Below are positions 46,210-55,531 of a stretch of 64,000 nucleotides of DNA, in pieces. A program made the position numbers and the translations under genes. The stretch's first letter is position 1. Each line of letters starts with the position of its first letter. The DNA comes from Gracilibacillus suaedae (GTDB lineage: Bacteria; Bacillota; Bacilli; Bacillales; Amphibacillaceae): NCBI RefSeq assembly GCF_017599345.1, contig NZ_JAGFVL010000035.1:1-64000 (forward strand), written 5' to 3'. The notes beneath the pieces were generated by a model. It was not told where the DNA came from, ran no database searches, and was given only the letters and a program-made list of their open reading frames with translations.

Positions 46210-46803
46210 TTAACTATTATTTTTTAAATTCCAAGTACACAGGCTGGTAATTATTCCGACGCAAATAATGGCTATAGTCGATAATAGCAAGGTTTCTGTT
46301 GATATGAATATTCCACCAATCATTATAATTAAGGCATCCATCATAAAAATAATAACACCAACATTCAACCTAGTTATTCTAGAAAGCAGTTGTGCCAGTA
46401 AATCAGTTCCACCTGTACTTGTTCTAAAACGGAGCATGATCCCTGTTCCAACTCCAATAAATACACCTCCAAGCATAGAACTAATTACAGAAGGCAATTG
46501 CAATATGGTTAAAAAAGAATGCTGTAATGGAGCAAGGTAATCGATAGCAAATGAAGAAACCAGCATTCCATGTAGACTGTTATAAAAATAATCTCTTTGA
46601 TGAATCCAGGCTAATATAAAAACAGGAACACTTAAGAAGATGATGACTAAGCCAGCTTGTATACCGGCTAAGTATTTAACAATTAAGCCTAAGCCAATCA
46701 TTCCTCCATCCAATAGTTTAAAAGGAATTAAGAAAAAGTTTACACCAATCGCTAACAAGATACTGCCAATTATTATCGTATATATTTTTTTAATTATAAA
46801 CAT
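46210..46803 (-). CDS. YitT/YczE-like DUF161 membrane protein
   Basis: 197-aa integral membrane protein with about five hydrophobic segments. The family signature NFFLIPFKLLDGGMIGLGLI (about residues 22-41) and a conserved MLRFRTSTGGTDLLAQLL are present. Function unknown for the family. The start ATG follows GGTGAT by 6 nt; in-frame TTG and ATG codons lie 9-15 nt upstream. It is convergent with the GerP pair. The C-terminal DUF2179 domain of longer YitT members is absent. Confidence 0.8.
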   Translation of the reverse strand: MFIIKKIYTIIIGSILLAIGVNFFLIPFKLLDGGMIGLGLIVKYLAGIQAGLVIIFLSVPVFILAWIHQRDYFYNSLHGMLVSSFAIDYLAPLQHSFLTILQLPSVISSMLGGVFIGVGTGIMLRFRTSTGGTDLLAQLLSRITRLNVGVIIFMMDALIIMIGGIFISTETLLLSTIAIICVGIITSLCTWNLKNNS

Positions 46804-47203
46804 ATCGATCATCACCAAATCTCACTCGATTTAAGACATGTTTATTTATATGAAAGTAGTGCTTTTGTTTAGACTAAAAAAAGACTGTAACTATAAATAC
46901 TCAATGTATGAACACTAGTACTCAGCTGATATTGCTCTTACTGTAGACACTTAATCATTCCACTTTCCAGTACAAATCTTCCACAAATTGGTGTGTAAAA
47001 TACCAGAATTAGAGACAGCATACCTTGTTGTTGGTGAGATTGAAATAAAACTACCGGTTTATACATTATCACTCTAAATATTCCATATTTCCTGAAAGGT
47101 TTCTTCTAGGATCAATTTTATTCAAGAATATACAGCTTGAAATAATTTAGCTACAATTTATAGAAGTTTGTTTCAAAAATTCTCTTGCTCTTACCCACCT
47201 TCA
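46804..47203. other. Noncoding gap
   Basis: About 400 bp between the YitT-like gene and the exchanger gene, both minus strand. No ORF with a ribosome site and no hairpin with a T-run were recognised. Confidence 0.4.
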
Positions 47204-48160
47204 TTAATTTCTTAAAATGATAAAGATCATATAAAGAATATATGCAATAACTAGAATGCCACCTTCAATTTTTCCAACCTTAAAGTTTGTTCTTGAGAAG
47301 ATTAGTAAGACTCCTGTTAGTGCAATCATAATGAGTATATCGAGAATGATTTTGCTGTTCACTACCAGCGGATGAATGACAGCGGTAGTTCCTAAGACGA
47401 ACAAAATATTAAAGATGTTGCTACCCACTATGTTTCCTAAAGCAATTTCACTTTCTTTTTTTATTGCCGCAGTAATAGAGGTTATTAATTCTGGTAGTGA
47501 TGTACCAATTGCCACTATGGTTAAACCAACCAACGTTTCACTCATTCCAAATGAAAGAGCGATATCGGTAGCATTCCTTACCACTAATTCTCCACCAAAA
47601 ATGATTCCTAGCAGTCCACCAATCGTAAGTAATATATATTTTCCCCATGAGACAGACTCTTGCTCCTTCTTCTCCTTCTTCATCTTATCCCGACTATTTT
47701 TAGCAACCTCAACGATATAGTACAAGAATATCGAAAAAAGCAGTAATATGATCAATCCGTCGCCTCTTGTAATAAGGTTTTCATTAACCGCTTGGAGTTG
47801 TACATCACTAATCAAAATCAGTAATGCTACACTTGCTAATAACGTAAAGGGGATTTCTTTTCTTATCGTTTCACTTTCTACTTTTAACGGATAAATGAAC
47901 GCAGCTACTCCAACTACTAATGAGATATTCAATATATTACTTCCTACAACATTTCCAATGGCAACTCCAGCATTTTCTTCCAATGCAGCAATAATACTAA
48001 CCGTCGCCTCTGGGGAGCTTGTTCCAAACGCGACAATGGTTAGACCTATTAGTAACGGTGAAACATGAAATGCTCGTGCAATTTTTGAAGCACCGTCAAC
48101 AAATAAATCAGCACCTTTAATTAATAATACAAAGCCTAGAATTAGTAAAATATAAGCCAC
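47204..48160 (-). CDS. Na+/Ca2+ exchanger family antiporter (CaCA, YrbG-like)
   Basis: Cation/calcium exchanger with two inverted alpha repeats. The first has GASKIARAFHVSPLLIGL then GTSSPEATVS; the second has MSETLVGLTIVAIGTSLPELITS then IALGNIVGSNIFN (written here in parts). Acidic PE residues in both repeats bind the cation. About ten membrane segments, with a charged loop RDKMKKEKKEQE in the middle. The start is GTG (VAYILLILG) with AGAGGT 6 nt upstream, giving 318 aa. Ion specificity cannot be read from sequence alone. Confidence 0.88.
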   Translation of the reverse strand: MAYILLILGFVLLIKGADLFVDGASKIARAFHVSPLLIGLTIVAFGTSSPEATVSIIAALEENAGVAIGNVVGSNILNISLVVGVAAFIYPLKVESETIRKEIPFTLLASVALLILISDVQLQAVNENLITRGDGLIILLLFSIFLYYIVEVAKNSRDKMKKEKKEQESVSWGKYILLTIGGLLGIIFGGELVVRNATDIALSFGMSETLVGLTIVAIGTSLPELITSITAAIKKESEIALGNIVGSNIFNILFVLGTTAVIHPLVVNSKIILDILIMIALTGVLLIFSRTNFKVGKIEGGILVIAYILYMIFIILRN

Positions 48161-48481
48161 TTTATTACCTCTTTCTAATGAAAAACTAATATTATTTTGC
48201 ACTAAATCAAAAATGATACTCAATTTGGGTAAAACTCAAAAATTAAAATAACCGTATATTGAACACCTCATCCTGTCAGCTTCTTTAATAGGCGACAATA
48301 CTCCATCACTATTTATGATGATACTAAAAATGTCCTTACTTAAATGTAACACACATATTCTTTTCAGACATAGGTTAAATAAGGAATGGTCCAATTCCAA
48401 TCATCAGAACGGTTTGTGCTAAAGACAGTTGCTATCTAAAAGCTGTAATACCAATCGTTATATGCTTTCCGCCCTTATTAA

Positions 48482-48526
48482 AAAATCATCTAAACTCCTT
48501 CCATATGAAGGAGTTTAGATGATTTT
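48482..48526. terminator. Perfect 20-bp stem, terminator of the siderophore operon
   Basis: AAAATCATCTAAACTCCTTC (48482-48501) and its exact complement (48507-48526) around CATAT. T-runs occur on both strands. It lies about 195 bp after the FhuF-type gene stop; the other side is the untranscribed 5' side of the exchanger gene. No gene is seen elsewhere in 48161-48720. Confidence 0.75.
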
Positions 48527-48720
48527 CCTGTGTAGTTCTACGATGATAATATTGTATTCAACGCAGATTTAGTAATTGACTAATCAAGTGAGTATATATT
48601 CAAGATTAATGTGGTTTGTCATGTTGTCACAGCAATATTTGTATGTGCTCCATTATCAACCCATCACATATTGATCATCAAAAGTATAAACATAAGATAG
48701 CCAAAGGTAGCTAGTAGCTA

Positions 48721-49428
48721 TCATATTAATGGACAATTTACACAGTAGTTACCTTTACCTCTATTTTTATCTAAAAGATGATACAGACAGCAAGTTTTTC
48801 TCTGAGGGTTTTCCTTCAACTCTTCGCCAATCTTAAGAAACCGCTCTAGCGGATTATTTCCTATGCCAAATAGATCGGCATCTCCCTGACTAAGAAAGTT
48901 AAAGTCTTTATAAATATTAGTAATCATTTGTTCGGCAGGATTCGTTTCTAACAGTTTACGATAGACTGAATTTACTCTCACAGCAATATTCTCCCACAGC
49001 ACATTCTCCTTAACACCTGTACTTCTCGACAATGTTAATACTAAAGGTGTAAGGTGTTCGGCAAATAGTTGACGTAAGTAGCTCTTCCGTATTGCATTTC
49101 TATCTGCTTCGTTTAATGTAATATAGTTCACTTCTGCCTCCTTAAGACTGAGAGAACCGTTTTTAGACCATGTCAAATTAGCAGGATGAAGGGGCAAAAT
49201 TGTTTGATGAACAATCATACTATACAATGTAGATGAGACAGTAATTACTGCATACCTTTTTATAAACATGGAAGCGGCAGTGACTAAATTTGGTGCTCCC
49301 CAAATTTTACTTTGTTCTTTTAACATATGCTTACATATCTCATCATCCAGTAAATCTTGTACTATTACCCCTTCTTTTGGATTAATGTAAAGATGATAGT
49401 TTTCTAGATCAGATAATAATTCATTCAT
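48721..49428 (-). CDS. FhuF-type ferric siderophore reductase
   Basis: Probable [2Fe-2S] protein that reduces Fe(III)-siderophore after uptake. The C-terminal cluster motif has Cys213-Cys214, Cys229 and Cys232 (TCCLYHLL and NYCVNCP), like the CC-x(n)-C-xx-C of E. coli FhuF but with a longer spacer. It is 235 aa. It is the last gene of the operon with a binding protein and two permeases, a context that supports the function. Confidence 0.82.
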   Translation of the reverse strand: MNELLSDLENYHLYINPKEGVIVQDLLDDEICKHMLKEQSKIWGAPNLVTAASMFIKRYAVITVSSTLYSMIVHQTILPLHPANLTWSKNGSLSLKEAEVNYITLNEADRNAIRKSYLRQLFAEHLTPLVLTLSRSTGVKENVLWENIAVRVNSVYRKLLETNPAEQMITNIYKDFNFLSQGDADLFGIGNNPLERFLKIGEELKENPQRKTCCLYHLLDKNRGKGNYCVNCPLI

Positions 49429-49443
49429 GGCAAAACTTCCCTT

Positions 49444-50457
49444 TTAATTGTGATATCTGTTTCGATACAATAAATAGATAAAAAACGGTGCTCCAATAGC
49501 AGCAGTGAACACGCCCGCTGGAATGTCTAACGGATAAAAAGCTGTCCGTGCTACAAGGTCAGATGCAGCAACCATTATGGCACCGATCAAAGCTGTTATT
49601 GGTACAAGATGGACAAAGGAATAAGAAATTAATTTCTTTGCAATATGGGGCGCAATTAATCCAATAAACCCGATTCCACCTGCAAATGCAACAGCAGAAC
49701 CAGCCAACATAACACTAAGAACTAGTAATGAAAACCTAATTAATTGCACACGTACACCCAAGCTAGTTGCTAATTCATCTCCTAATTCCAACGTACTAAC
49801 CGTTCTTGCTAACATGATAGTCATCAAGATACCTATTACTGCCCAAGGTAAAAGCTGATATACATCCTTCATAACAGCACCGTAAATACTGCCTGTCATC
49901 CAAATATATGCCTTTGTTGTAACATTTGTATCACTAAAAACAATCATAAATGATACAAGGCCCTGCATTGCTGCGGCTATTCCAATACCAATTAAAACTA
50001 AACGATTGGGCGTTACTCCGTTTTTCCATGATAATCCATAAATAAGAAACATAACAATGGCAGCGCCTGATATTGCAAATAATGGTAACCAAATGATGTT
50101 TATTGTTCCCATAAATAAGACAAGGAAAACCATTGCACCAACAGAGCCTCCAGCTGTCACACCAATAATATCTGGGGAAGCCAACGGATTACGAATAATC
50201 GATTGTAATATAAGACCGGCAACGGCTAGACAGCCTCCAACTAATATCGCTAATAAGACTCTAGGTAATCGCAACATAGAGATAGTGAAATCGTATTCTC
50301 CTGCTGTTTGTCCCGTAATATAACGCCATAACTCAAAAGGAGAGATCCACTCAGCACCCATTGATAGACTAAGAATTACCACTCCAATAAAAATAAGGAT
50401 TAAAACGGGATATATATATAATAATGTTCTTCCGTTTTTGGTTTGAGCTGCATCCAT
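49444..50457 (-). CDS. Iron-siderophore ABC transporter permease (FecCD family)
   Basis: 337-aa inner-membrane permease with about nine or ten segments. FecCD landmarks: RLPRVLLAILVGGCLAVAG, NPLASPDIIGVTAGGSVGA and FAGGIGFIGLIAPHIAK (each under 20). It partners the preceding permease, with 1 bp between the genes. It resembles B. subtilis YfhA in the yfiY-yfiZ-yfhA system. The ATPase must come from elsewhere. Confidence 0.92.
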   Translation of the reverse strand: MDAAQTKNGRTLLYIYPVLILIFIGVVILSLSMGAEWISPFELWRYITGQTAGEYDFTISMLRLPRVLLAILVGGCLAVAGLILQSIIRNPLASPDIIGVTAGGSVGAMVFLVLFMGTINIIWLPLFAISGAAIVMFLIYGLSWKNGVTPNRLVLIGIGIAAAMQGLVSFMIVFSDTNVTTKAYIWMTGSIYGAVMKDVYQLLPWAVIGILMTIMLARTVSTLELGDELATSLGVRVQLIRFSLLVLSVMLAGSAVAFAGGIGFIGLIAPHIAKKLISYSFVHLVPITALIGAIMVAASDLVARTAFYPLDIPAGVFTAAIGAPFFIYLLYRNRYHN

Positions 50458-50458
50458 A

Positions 50459-51463
50459 TTATGATAACCTCCGTCTAGCGATGTAAATAAAAAATGGTGT
50501 GCCTATAAATGCTGTCATGACACCAATTGGTACTTCCTGTGGCATAATAATCAATCTAGCAGCTACGTCAGCCAATAATAACAGACATGCTCCTGTAATT
50601 CCGCATAATGGTAGTACCAAACGATAATCTGGACCAACCATGCCTCGTACCATATGAGGCACTATTAACCCAAGAAAACCGATGGAACCACCAATAGCAA
50701 CAGAACCACCTGCTAAAAAAACCACAACGATCGCAATACCTATCTTAATCCATATCGTCTGTTGCCCTAACCCTTTTGCTACATCTTCACCTGACAGCAA
50801 TATATTAATCGAATGACCCATTAGAAGTGCTATCACTATCCCTGATGCAATAAAAGGTAATACGGGTAATAACATATCCATACTTCTTCCTGCTACTGAA
50901 CCAGTCATCCAAAATAAAACCGTTTGAATTCGTTGTTCATCTATTACCAATAACCCTTGTGTAAAAGACATAAATAATGCTGAAATTGCTGCACCAGATA
51001 ATACTATTTTTAATGGTGACACTCCTTGTGAACCAGAGCTTCCTAAAACATAGACACATATGGCCGCTACTCCTGCTCCCAAAAAAGCAATCCACATATA
51101 TTGCGTCAAAGATTCCATAGAAAAAAAGGTAATACCAACTACAATGAAAAATATAGCTCCGGCATTAATACCAAAAATACTTGGTGAAGCCAATGGATTT
51201 CGTGTTAATGCTTGCATCATAGCACCAGCTATCGCAAGGCTCGCACCAATAACACAAGCAATCAAAGTTCTAGTCAGACGGGAAGTTACAACAATAATAT
51301 GTTCTGTGTTATTAGGATCAAAATGTAGAATTGCATGAAGCGTCGTAGAAATAGAAATATTTGTTTGACCGAGTGTAAGACTAGCAAAAAAGGATAGAAT
51401 TAATAGGATAACAGCTACGATAAAGGTTAATATCCTTTTTTTTACTCTAGATTTAGTTTTCAT
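50459..51463 (-). CDS. Iron-siderophore ABC transporter permease (FecCD family)
   Basis: 334-aa permease with RLTRTLIACVIGASLAIAG, NPLASPSIFGINAGAIFF and IGGSIGFLGLIVPHMVRG. It is a YfiZ-like partner of the following gene. GAGGTG precedes the ATG. A hairpin separates it from the binding-protein gene, which may lower permease expression relative to the lipoprotein. Confidence 0.92.
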   Translation of the reverse strand: MKTKSRVKKRILTFIVAVILLILSFFASLTLGQTNISISTTLHAILHFDPNNTEHIIVVTSRLTRTLIACVIGASLAIAGAMMQALTRNPLASPSIFGINAGAIFFIVVGITFFSMESLTQYMWIAFLGAGVAAICVYVLGSSGSQGVSPLKIVLSGAAISALFMSFTQGLLVIDEQRIQTVLFWMTGSVAGRSMDMLLPVLPFIASGIVIALLMGHSINILLSGEDVAKGLGQQTIWIKIGIAIVVVFLAGGSVAIGGSIGFLGLIVPHMVRGMVGPDYRLVLPLCGITGACLLLLADVAARLIIMPQEVPIGVMTAFIGTPFFIYIARRRLS

Positions 51464-51505
51464 CTAACACACCTCATTGTATTCTAGAGAATACTGACAA
51501 AAATC

Positions 51506-51533
51506 AACAGGTAGGAAGCTGCTCCTACCTGTT
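51506..51533 (-). terminator. Intercistronic hairpin after the binding-protein gene
   Basis: AACAGGTAGGA / TCCTACCTGTT with a 6-nt loop, 6 bp past the stop codon, with a loose T-rich tail. It probably acts as a partial terminator or as an mRNA 3'-end stabiliser. Confidence 0.65.
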
Positions 51534-51538
51534 TTTCA

Positions 51539-52507
51539 TCACTTCTCTAAGTCGAATCGATCGTAGATATCATCGAGCATTAAATTTGCCGCAATGATAC
51601 CCCCACCCATATTCCATATCACTTCATCAACTCGATTGACTTGATCTGCTTGAACTGCGTCAAGTTCTTCCCATAAAGGATGTGAGGTCCAATCTTGATA
51701 CGTTTGTTCAACTGCAGGATCATCATCCATAAACAAGTAAAATACATCAGCATTCATCTCTGTAATACTTTCCTTATCTGTTAGCTTAAGCACAGCTTGT
51801 GACTTATCAGTTATATTTTTTGGTCCCTTGAAACCTAACTCATCTAGAATAGAACCTGCAAATCCTGTTACATATATACGAGCATGATCTGCTCTAAAAT
51901 TAAGAACAGCTGCATGTAATGGCCATTCTCCTTCATATTCTTTTGTAACCTTCTCTTGGAAATCTGTCACTCTATTATCCCATTCTTCCAATAGCTTGGT
52001 CGCTTGTTCTCCTTTACCAGTGGACTCTCCAACTAATTCAAGTGTTTCCTTAAAAGCAAATACAGTTTCATGTGCAACAGTTGGCGCAATAGCACTTAAT
52101 TGATCATATATCTCTTCATGTCTTATCTTGGAGGCTATAATTACATCAGGCTCAAGTGCTGCGATCTCTTCTAAATTAGGTTGTGTTTCTTGACCAACAT
52201 ATGTAACTTCTCCTAAATCATCTTTTAGATAATCATACATCGGAGCCTGACGCCACGATTCTACCACACCGACTGGTTTAATTCCTAAAGCAACCGCTGC
52301 ATCTGTTGCCCCTTGATAAAGCGTAACTACCCGCTCCGGTTCTCCATCAATTGTGCTTGTTCCTAAGGCATGATCAATTTCTATCAAACTCGTTTTTGAT
52401 TCTGCTTTATCAGAATTTTCCTCCTGGTTAGCACTATCTGACTGGCCACAGGCAGTCAAAAACATAAAAAATAAACATATAAAAGAAATAATTACTCCTT
52501 TTTTCAT
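51539..52507 (-). CDS. Iron-siderophore ABC transporter substrate-binding lipoprotein
   Basis: 322-aa type III binding protein. Signal peptide MKKGVIISFICLFFMFLTAC with lipobox LTAC-G. The mature part has PERVVTLYQGATDAAVALG and EEIAALEPDVIIASK. It is YfiY-like, probably for a hydroxamate siderophore (inference). The start was chosen for GGAGGG 8 nt upstream; the frame extends 29 codons into the promoter and Fur box. It heads a four-gene Fur-controlled operon. Confidence 0.93.
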   Translation of the reverse strand: MKKGVIISFICLFFMFLTACGQSDSANQEENSDKAESKTSLIEIDHALGTSTIDGEPERVVTLYQGATDAAVALGIKPVGVVESWRQAPMYDYLKDDLGEVTYVGQETQPNLEEIAALEPDVIIASKIRHEEIYDQLSAIAPTVAHETVFAFKETLELVGESTGKGEQATKLLEEWDNRVTDFQEKVTKEYEGEWPLHAAVLNFRADHARIYVTGFAGSILDELGFKGPKNITDKSQAVLKLTDKESITEMNADVFYLFMDDDPAVEQTYQDWTSHPLWEELDAVQADQVNRVDEVIWNMGGGIIAANLMLDDIYDRFDLEK

Positions 52508-52527
52508 TTGTATTTCCCTCCTGTTGT

Positions 52528-52546
52528 GATAATGAGAATCATTTTC
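52528..52546 (-). promoter_or_regulatory. Fur box
   Basis: GATAATGAGAATCATTTTC on the plus strand, close to the 19-bp consensus GATAATGATAATCATTATC. It is 20 bp upstream of the lipoprotein start codon, so iron should repress this operon. Confidence 0.88.
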
Positions 52547-52565
52547 GTTTGAAAATATCGTTATT

Positions 52566-52594
52566 AGTGTACAGTAATATGAATCAGATAGCAA
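52566..52594 (-). promoter_or_regulatory. Promoter of the siderophore operon
   Basis: -35 TTGCTA (complement of 52589-52594), 17-bp spacer, -10 TACACT (complement of 52566-52571). The Fur box lies at about +13 to +31. Confidence 0.65.
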
Positions 52595-52639
52595 TAGGTG
52601 ATTCTATTTTTTTTAGAAGAATTAAATTATTTGCTGCTT

Positions 52640-52800
52640 ATCTACAATGCTTTACATGTGAAATATGTCTGCCTAGTGAATTGATATCAGCAACATTATT
52701 GGATCTGGTTAGAAGAGATGCCATAAGAGATAGCTTTTATCTCATACAATTCAATAATTATAAAAAAAGAAAAGCATTCTCACTAAGAATGCCTCTCAAA
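52640..52800 (+). pseudogene. Fragment of a DUF2207 gene
   Basis: A short frame reads SELISATLLDLVRRDAI, matching SELVSAALLDLVRKGYV in the complete DUF2207 gene at 57286-58986. DNA is also alike: GAAATATGT, AGTGAATTG and CATTATTGGATCTGGTTAGAA are shared in order. Only about 50 codons remain, with no start, no membrane parts and degenerate flanks. It is a remnant of a paralogue or of a partial duplication. Confidence 0.75.
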
Positions 52801-52902
52801 GAATTGATGCTCTCTTAATTAAATTCTATTTAATTATCTTGAAGAAGTCTCTTCCACTGTTTCGCCCAGTTGTACTTACTTATCTCAAGGATAATATATA
52901 TG

Positions 52903-53127
52903 TTAAAACTGTGGCAAATTATCTAAGTTATTGCTTGGATCACCATCTGCATCACTACGCAAATGCTTATCGCCATCCCGTCCTTTAAATGTATTGACAT
53001 GTTCAATCTCACCGTTATCTGCCATTTGTTGTGCTTGTTTATAATCGACGACTTGTCCAGAAGATAATTTCATTTTCACAATATCTCCATCTTGATTTTT
53101 TTGAACAGCTACAATTTGTTCAGCCAT
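52903..53127 (-). CDS. DUF3892 domain protein
   Basis: 74-aa small soluble protein, mostly the DUF3892 domain (IVAVQKNQDGDIVKMKLSSG, then VDYKQAQQMADNGEIEHVN). The tail GRDGDKHLRSDADGDPSNNL is polar. Function unknown. GGAGGCG lies 7-8 nt before the ATG. It is monocistronic. Confidence 0.85.
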   Translation of the reverse strand: MAEQIVAVQKNQDGDIVKMKLSSGQVVDYKQAQQMADNGEIEHVNTFKGRDGDKHLRSDADGDPSNNLDNLPQF

Positions 53128-53278
53128 TATATCGCCTCCTTTATTTCCTATTTTGCCTATTTCTTAAAAATTTATTACGATTTCAACGGATCAATTAGTT
53201 ACAAGAATACAAATTGACCAAATTTAACAAGTAATTTGGTGGATATTATCTGTATCTAAATGTTTTTTTCATCCCTAA

Positions 53279-54505
53279 TTAACTAACTTGATATCGTCCG
53301 CTCTTTGATGGGGATAAACTTACTGTCAATAAGATTAGTGATAGCAACATCATTACTAATGATCCTAGAATTACTGTTATTTGAATTGAAATAACTTGAG
53401 CAGCAGCTCCCATGATACTTGTTGTCACTATTATTAACATTGCTTCCACTAAGCTATAGAAACTACCAACTCTCCCCATCACGTCCGTAGGAATATTTGA
53501 TTGGTAAAATGTTAGAAATCCTGTATTAGCATAGGAAATAAAAAAGGCAAGAATAAAAAATCCTATTCCGGCAATAAGGAATGTATTGGAAAAAGCATAT
53601 ATAATATAACCAAATGAGACTAAAACCGTACCTAATCCAATTAAGATAGAATTTGTTATCCATTTTACTAAAAATGAATTTATAACTGCTCCTGCCACGA
53701 TTCCTGCACCTGCAATGGATACAAGTAGCCCATATTCGCTATCCGATAAAGATAAAACTTCTTTAGCAAAGGCTGCTTCCAGTGAATCAATTGAACCAGC
53801 CAATACAATCATTACAAAACTAAACAAAACGTAAACCACCATTATATATTTCTTTTCACGGCTGAATTTCAGTACTACGGTCCAATCTTTTATAAATTGC
53901 TGAATTGAGATATTGTGGCCTCCTGAGGAAGGAATACTCTTCTTTTCTAAGTTCGGCATCAAACAGGTGAGCAATCCAGAAAAGAATAAAGCTATTGCAT
54001 TTATATAAATTGCAATTGTAGGATTGCTAATCAAAAACAATAAACCTGCAATAGCTGGGCCAATTAAAAATGCCCCCGAAGTAACTAAACTATGAAGTGA
54101 ATTGAACCTTTTTCTATCTTTGGCAGGTATCAGTTTTGTGATATACGTCATAGATGTTGGTTCAAACATTGAACTCGCCATGTTTATAATAAAAATAACT
54201 AGGTATATTAGAAGAACGGATGACATCATAGGCAACAAAGCTATAAATATAGATCGTATCAAATCAAGAAATATCATTATATTTCGCTGGTTTATACGAT
54301 CTATAAGACTTCCAGCCCAAAAATTTGTAAATAAAGTAGCTAAAGGTTTAATAATATACAGTCCTGATACAGCAAGAGGCGATCCAGTCATATCTAAGAC
54401 GATTAAGTTTAGTGCTATAAAGTAAATCCATTCCCCTACATTTGAAACACCAATACCCAGTAATAAGATGGACGGGTATTTCCAAGACATAATAATATTC
54501 TTCAT
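53279..54505 (-). CDS. MFS transporter, T-box controlled
   Basis: 408-aa major facilitator with about 12 membrane segments. It resembles the MFS-3 / macrolide-efflux-like group (MTGSPLAVSGLYIIKPLATL, FWAGSLIDRINQRNIMIF). The cytoplasmic loop after segment 6 is about residues 188-215. The substrate is unknown. It lies about 50 bp downstream of a complete T-box leader, so it is probably turned on when one aminoacyl-tRNA is short of charge. That points to amino acid or peptide transport rather than drug export (inference). Confidence 0.85.
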   Translation of the reverse strand: MKNIIMSWKYPSILLLGIGVSNVGEWIYFIALNLIVLDMTGSPLAVSGLYIIKPLATLFTNFWAGSLIDRINQRNIMIFLDLIRSIFIALLPMMSSVLLIYLVIFIINMASSMFEPTSMTYITKLIPAKDRKRFNSLHSLVTSGAFLIGPAIAGLLFLISNPTIAIYINAIALFFSGLLTCLMPNLEKKSIPSSGGHNISIQQFIKDWTVVLKFSREKKYIMVVYVLFSFVMIVLAGSIDSLEAAFAKEVLSLSDSEYGLLVSIAGAGIVAGAVINSFLVKWITNSILIGLGTVLVSFGYIIYAFSNTFLIAGIGFFILAFFISYANTGFLTFYQSNIPTDVMGRVGSFYSLVEAMLIIVTTSIMGAAAQVISIQITVILGSLVMMLLSLILLTVSLSPSKSGRYQVS

Positions 54506-54555
54506 TCATACGCCCCCATTATATACTTGAAGCATTGTCAAATTCATTAAAATTG

Positions 54556-54835
54556 CAAAAAAAATCCCACCCCCAAGACCTTAGTCTTGGGGGCGAGATT
54601 TACGCGGTGCCACCCCAGTTTATTAATATGTCACCATATTAACCTCTTCAAGTACGACAAAATATAATTTTGCTTATACTTTAGCCCTATAACAGGAGCC
54701 CCTGTCACGCCATCATTTTATAAATCCAACGTGATACTCTGAGGTTTGTTTCAACAAAATAATTCATACTCCTTTTCACCAGCTGGAGCTCTCTGATATA
54801 AATTCATTTTGTTTACTCTTCTCGTCATCGTATGT
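54556..54835 (-). ncRNA. T-box leader upstream of the MFS gene
   Basis: On the minus strand: AGTA box in GACGAGAAGAGTA (near 54805), AGAGAGC (near 54790), GGTGAAAA in the stem I loop, stem III AATATG/CATATT, and the T-box GGGTGGCACCGCG at about 54603-54615. The terminator CCCCCAAGAC / GTCTTGGGGG with eight Ts follows at 54560-54592. The specifier region reads GAGTATCACG. Reading TCA (Ser) fits the TGGC bulge, which needs a G discriminator base; ATC (Ile) is the alternative. Confidence 0.92.
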
Positions 54836-54949
54836 TGTATTTGAATGTATAATTTCATTTATGTTAACATTTGGTAGCTAAATTTTCAATATTTTTATTA
54901 AACATTCTCCCTGTTAGTGCAATTCATGCTAAAGAATAGCATCTATTAT

Positions 54950-55357
54950 CTATTTAAGATAAGACCTATTCATTAACACTATTCGCCAACCGTCAGGATC
55001 TTCTACGGTAATCCCCTGTTCTTTCCAGTAGCCATTCTCTGGTTCAACTTCTGGATAACCCATTTGCTTTAACCGTTCCGATACTATATTGATTTCATTT
55101 TTATCGGTTATATAAAATACTAAAAGGTTATCTTTTGTAGGAGCAGGACAAGGGCTTCCATCAATATGGCGGATGAATTCTAAATGATAATGAACATCTG
55201 GCAATCCAAATATAACTCCTTCATATCCCCTATGTCCTTTAAATTGTTGAATTTGCTTAAGACCTAAGCCATTTTGATAAAAATCAATGATTTCTTCAAA
55301 TTTGTCAGTAGGCCTAGCTATTCTTACTTGAGCTGCTGTGAAGTTCTTAAATTCCAT
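54950..55357 (-). CDS. VOC family (glyoxalase/bleomycin resistance-like) protein
   Basis: 135-aa vicinal-oxygen-chelate fold protein from MEFKNFTAAQVRIARPTD. It has two beta-alpha-beta repeats, FYQNGLGLKQIQQF with HYHLEFI, and GITVEDPDGWRIVLMN near the end. Specific reaction unknown. The start was chosen by family alignment; AGGTTGG is about 10 nt upstream. The open frame extends 53 codons more but that part looks noncoding. Confidence 0.82.
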   Translation of the reverse strand: MEFKNFTAAQVRIARPTDKFEEIIDFYQNGLGLKQIQQFKGHRGYEGVIFGLPDVHYHLEFIRHIDGSPCPAPTKDNLLVFYITDKNEINIVSERLKQMGYPEVEPENGYWKEQGITVEDPDGWRIVLMNRSYLK

Positions 55358-55531
55358 ATTTTTAAACCAACCTTTCTTCCTATAGTCATTTGTCAATACA
55401 ATGTCTAAATATAACAAAAATTCACTACCAGTTAGTGCAATTCTGCTCCTACCATATAAACATAATCTGGTCTTTTTAGTCATTCCCTTTACATATATCC
55501 AAAAGATTAAAATCATCGCCTGCCTTATTGT

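Noticed and set aside
52549-52818. 89-codon frame as a gene
   Set aside because: It overlaps the siderophore promoter, has no ribosome site, and its only recognisable part is a fragment of DUF2207.
54725-54745. Ile (ATC) as a firm T-box specifier
   Set aside because: The TGGC bulge would not pair with the A discriminator base expected of tRNA-Ile. It is kept only as the alternative to Ser.
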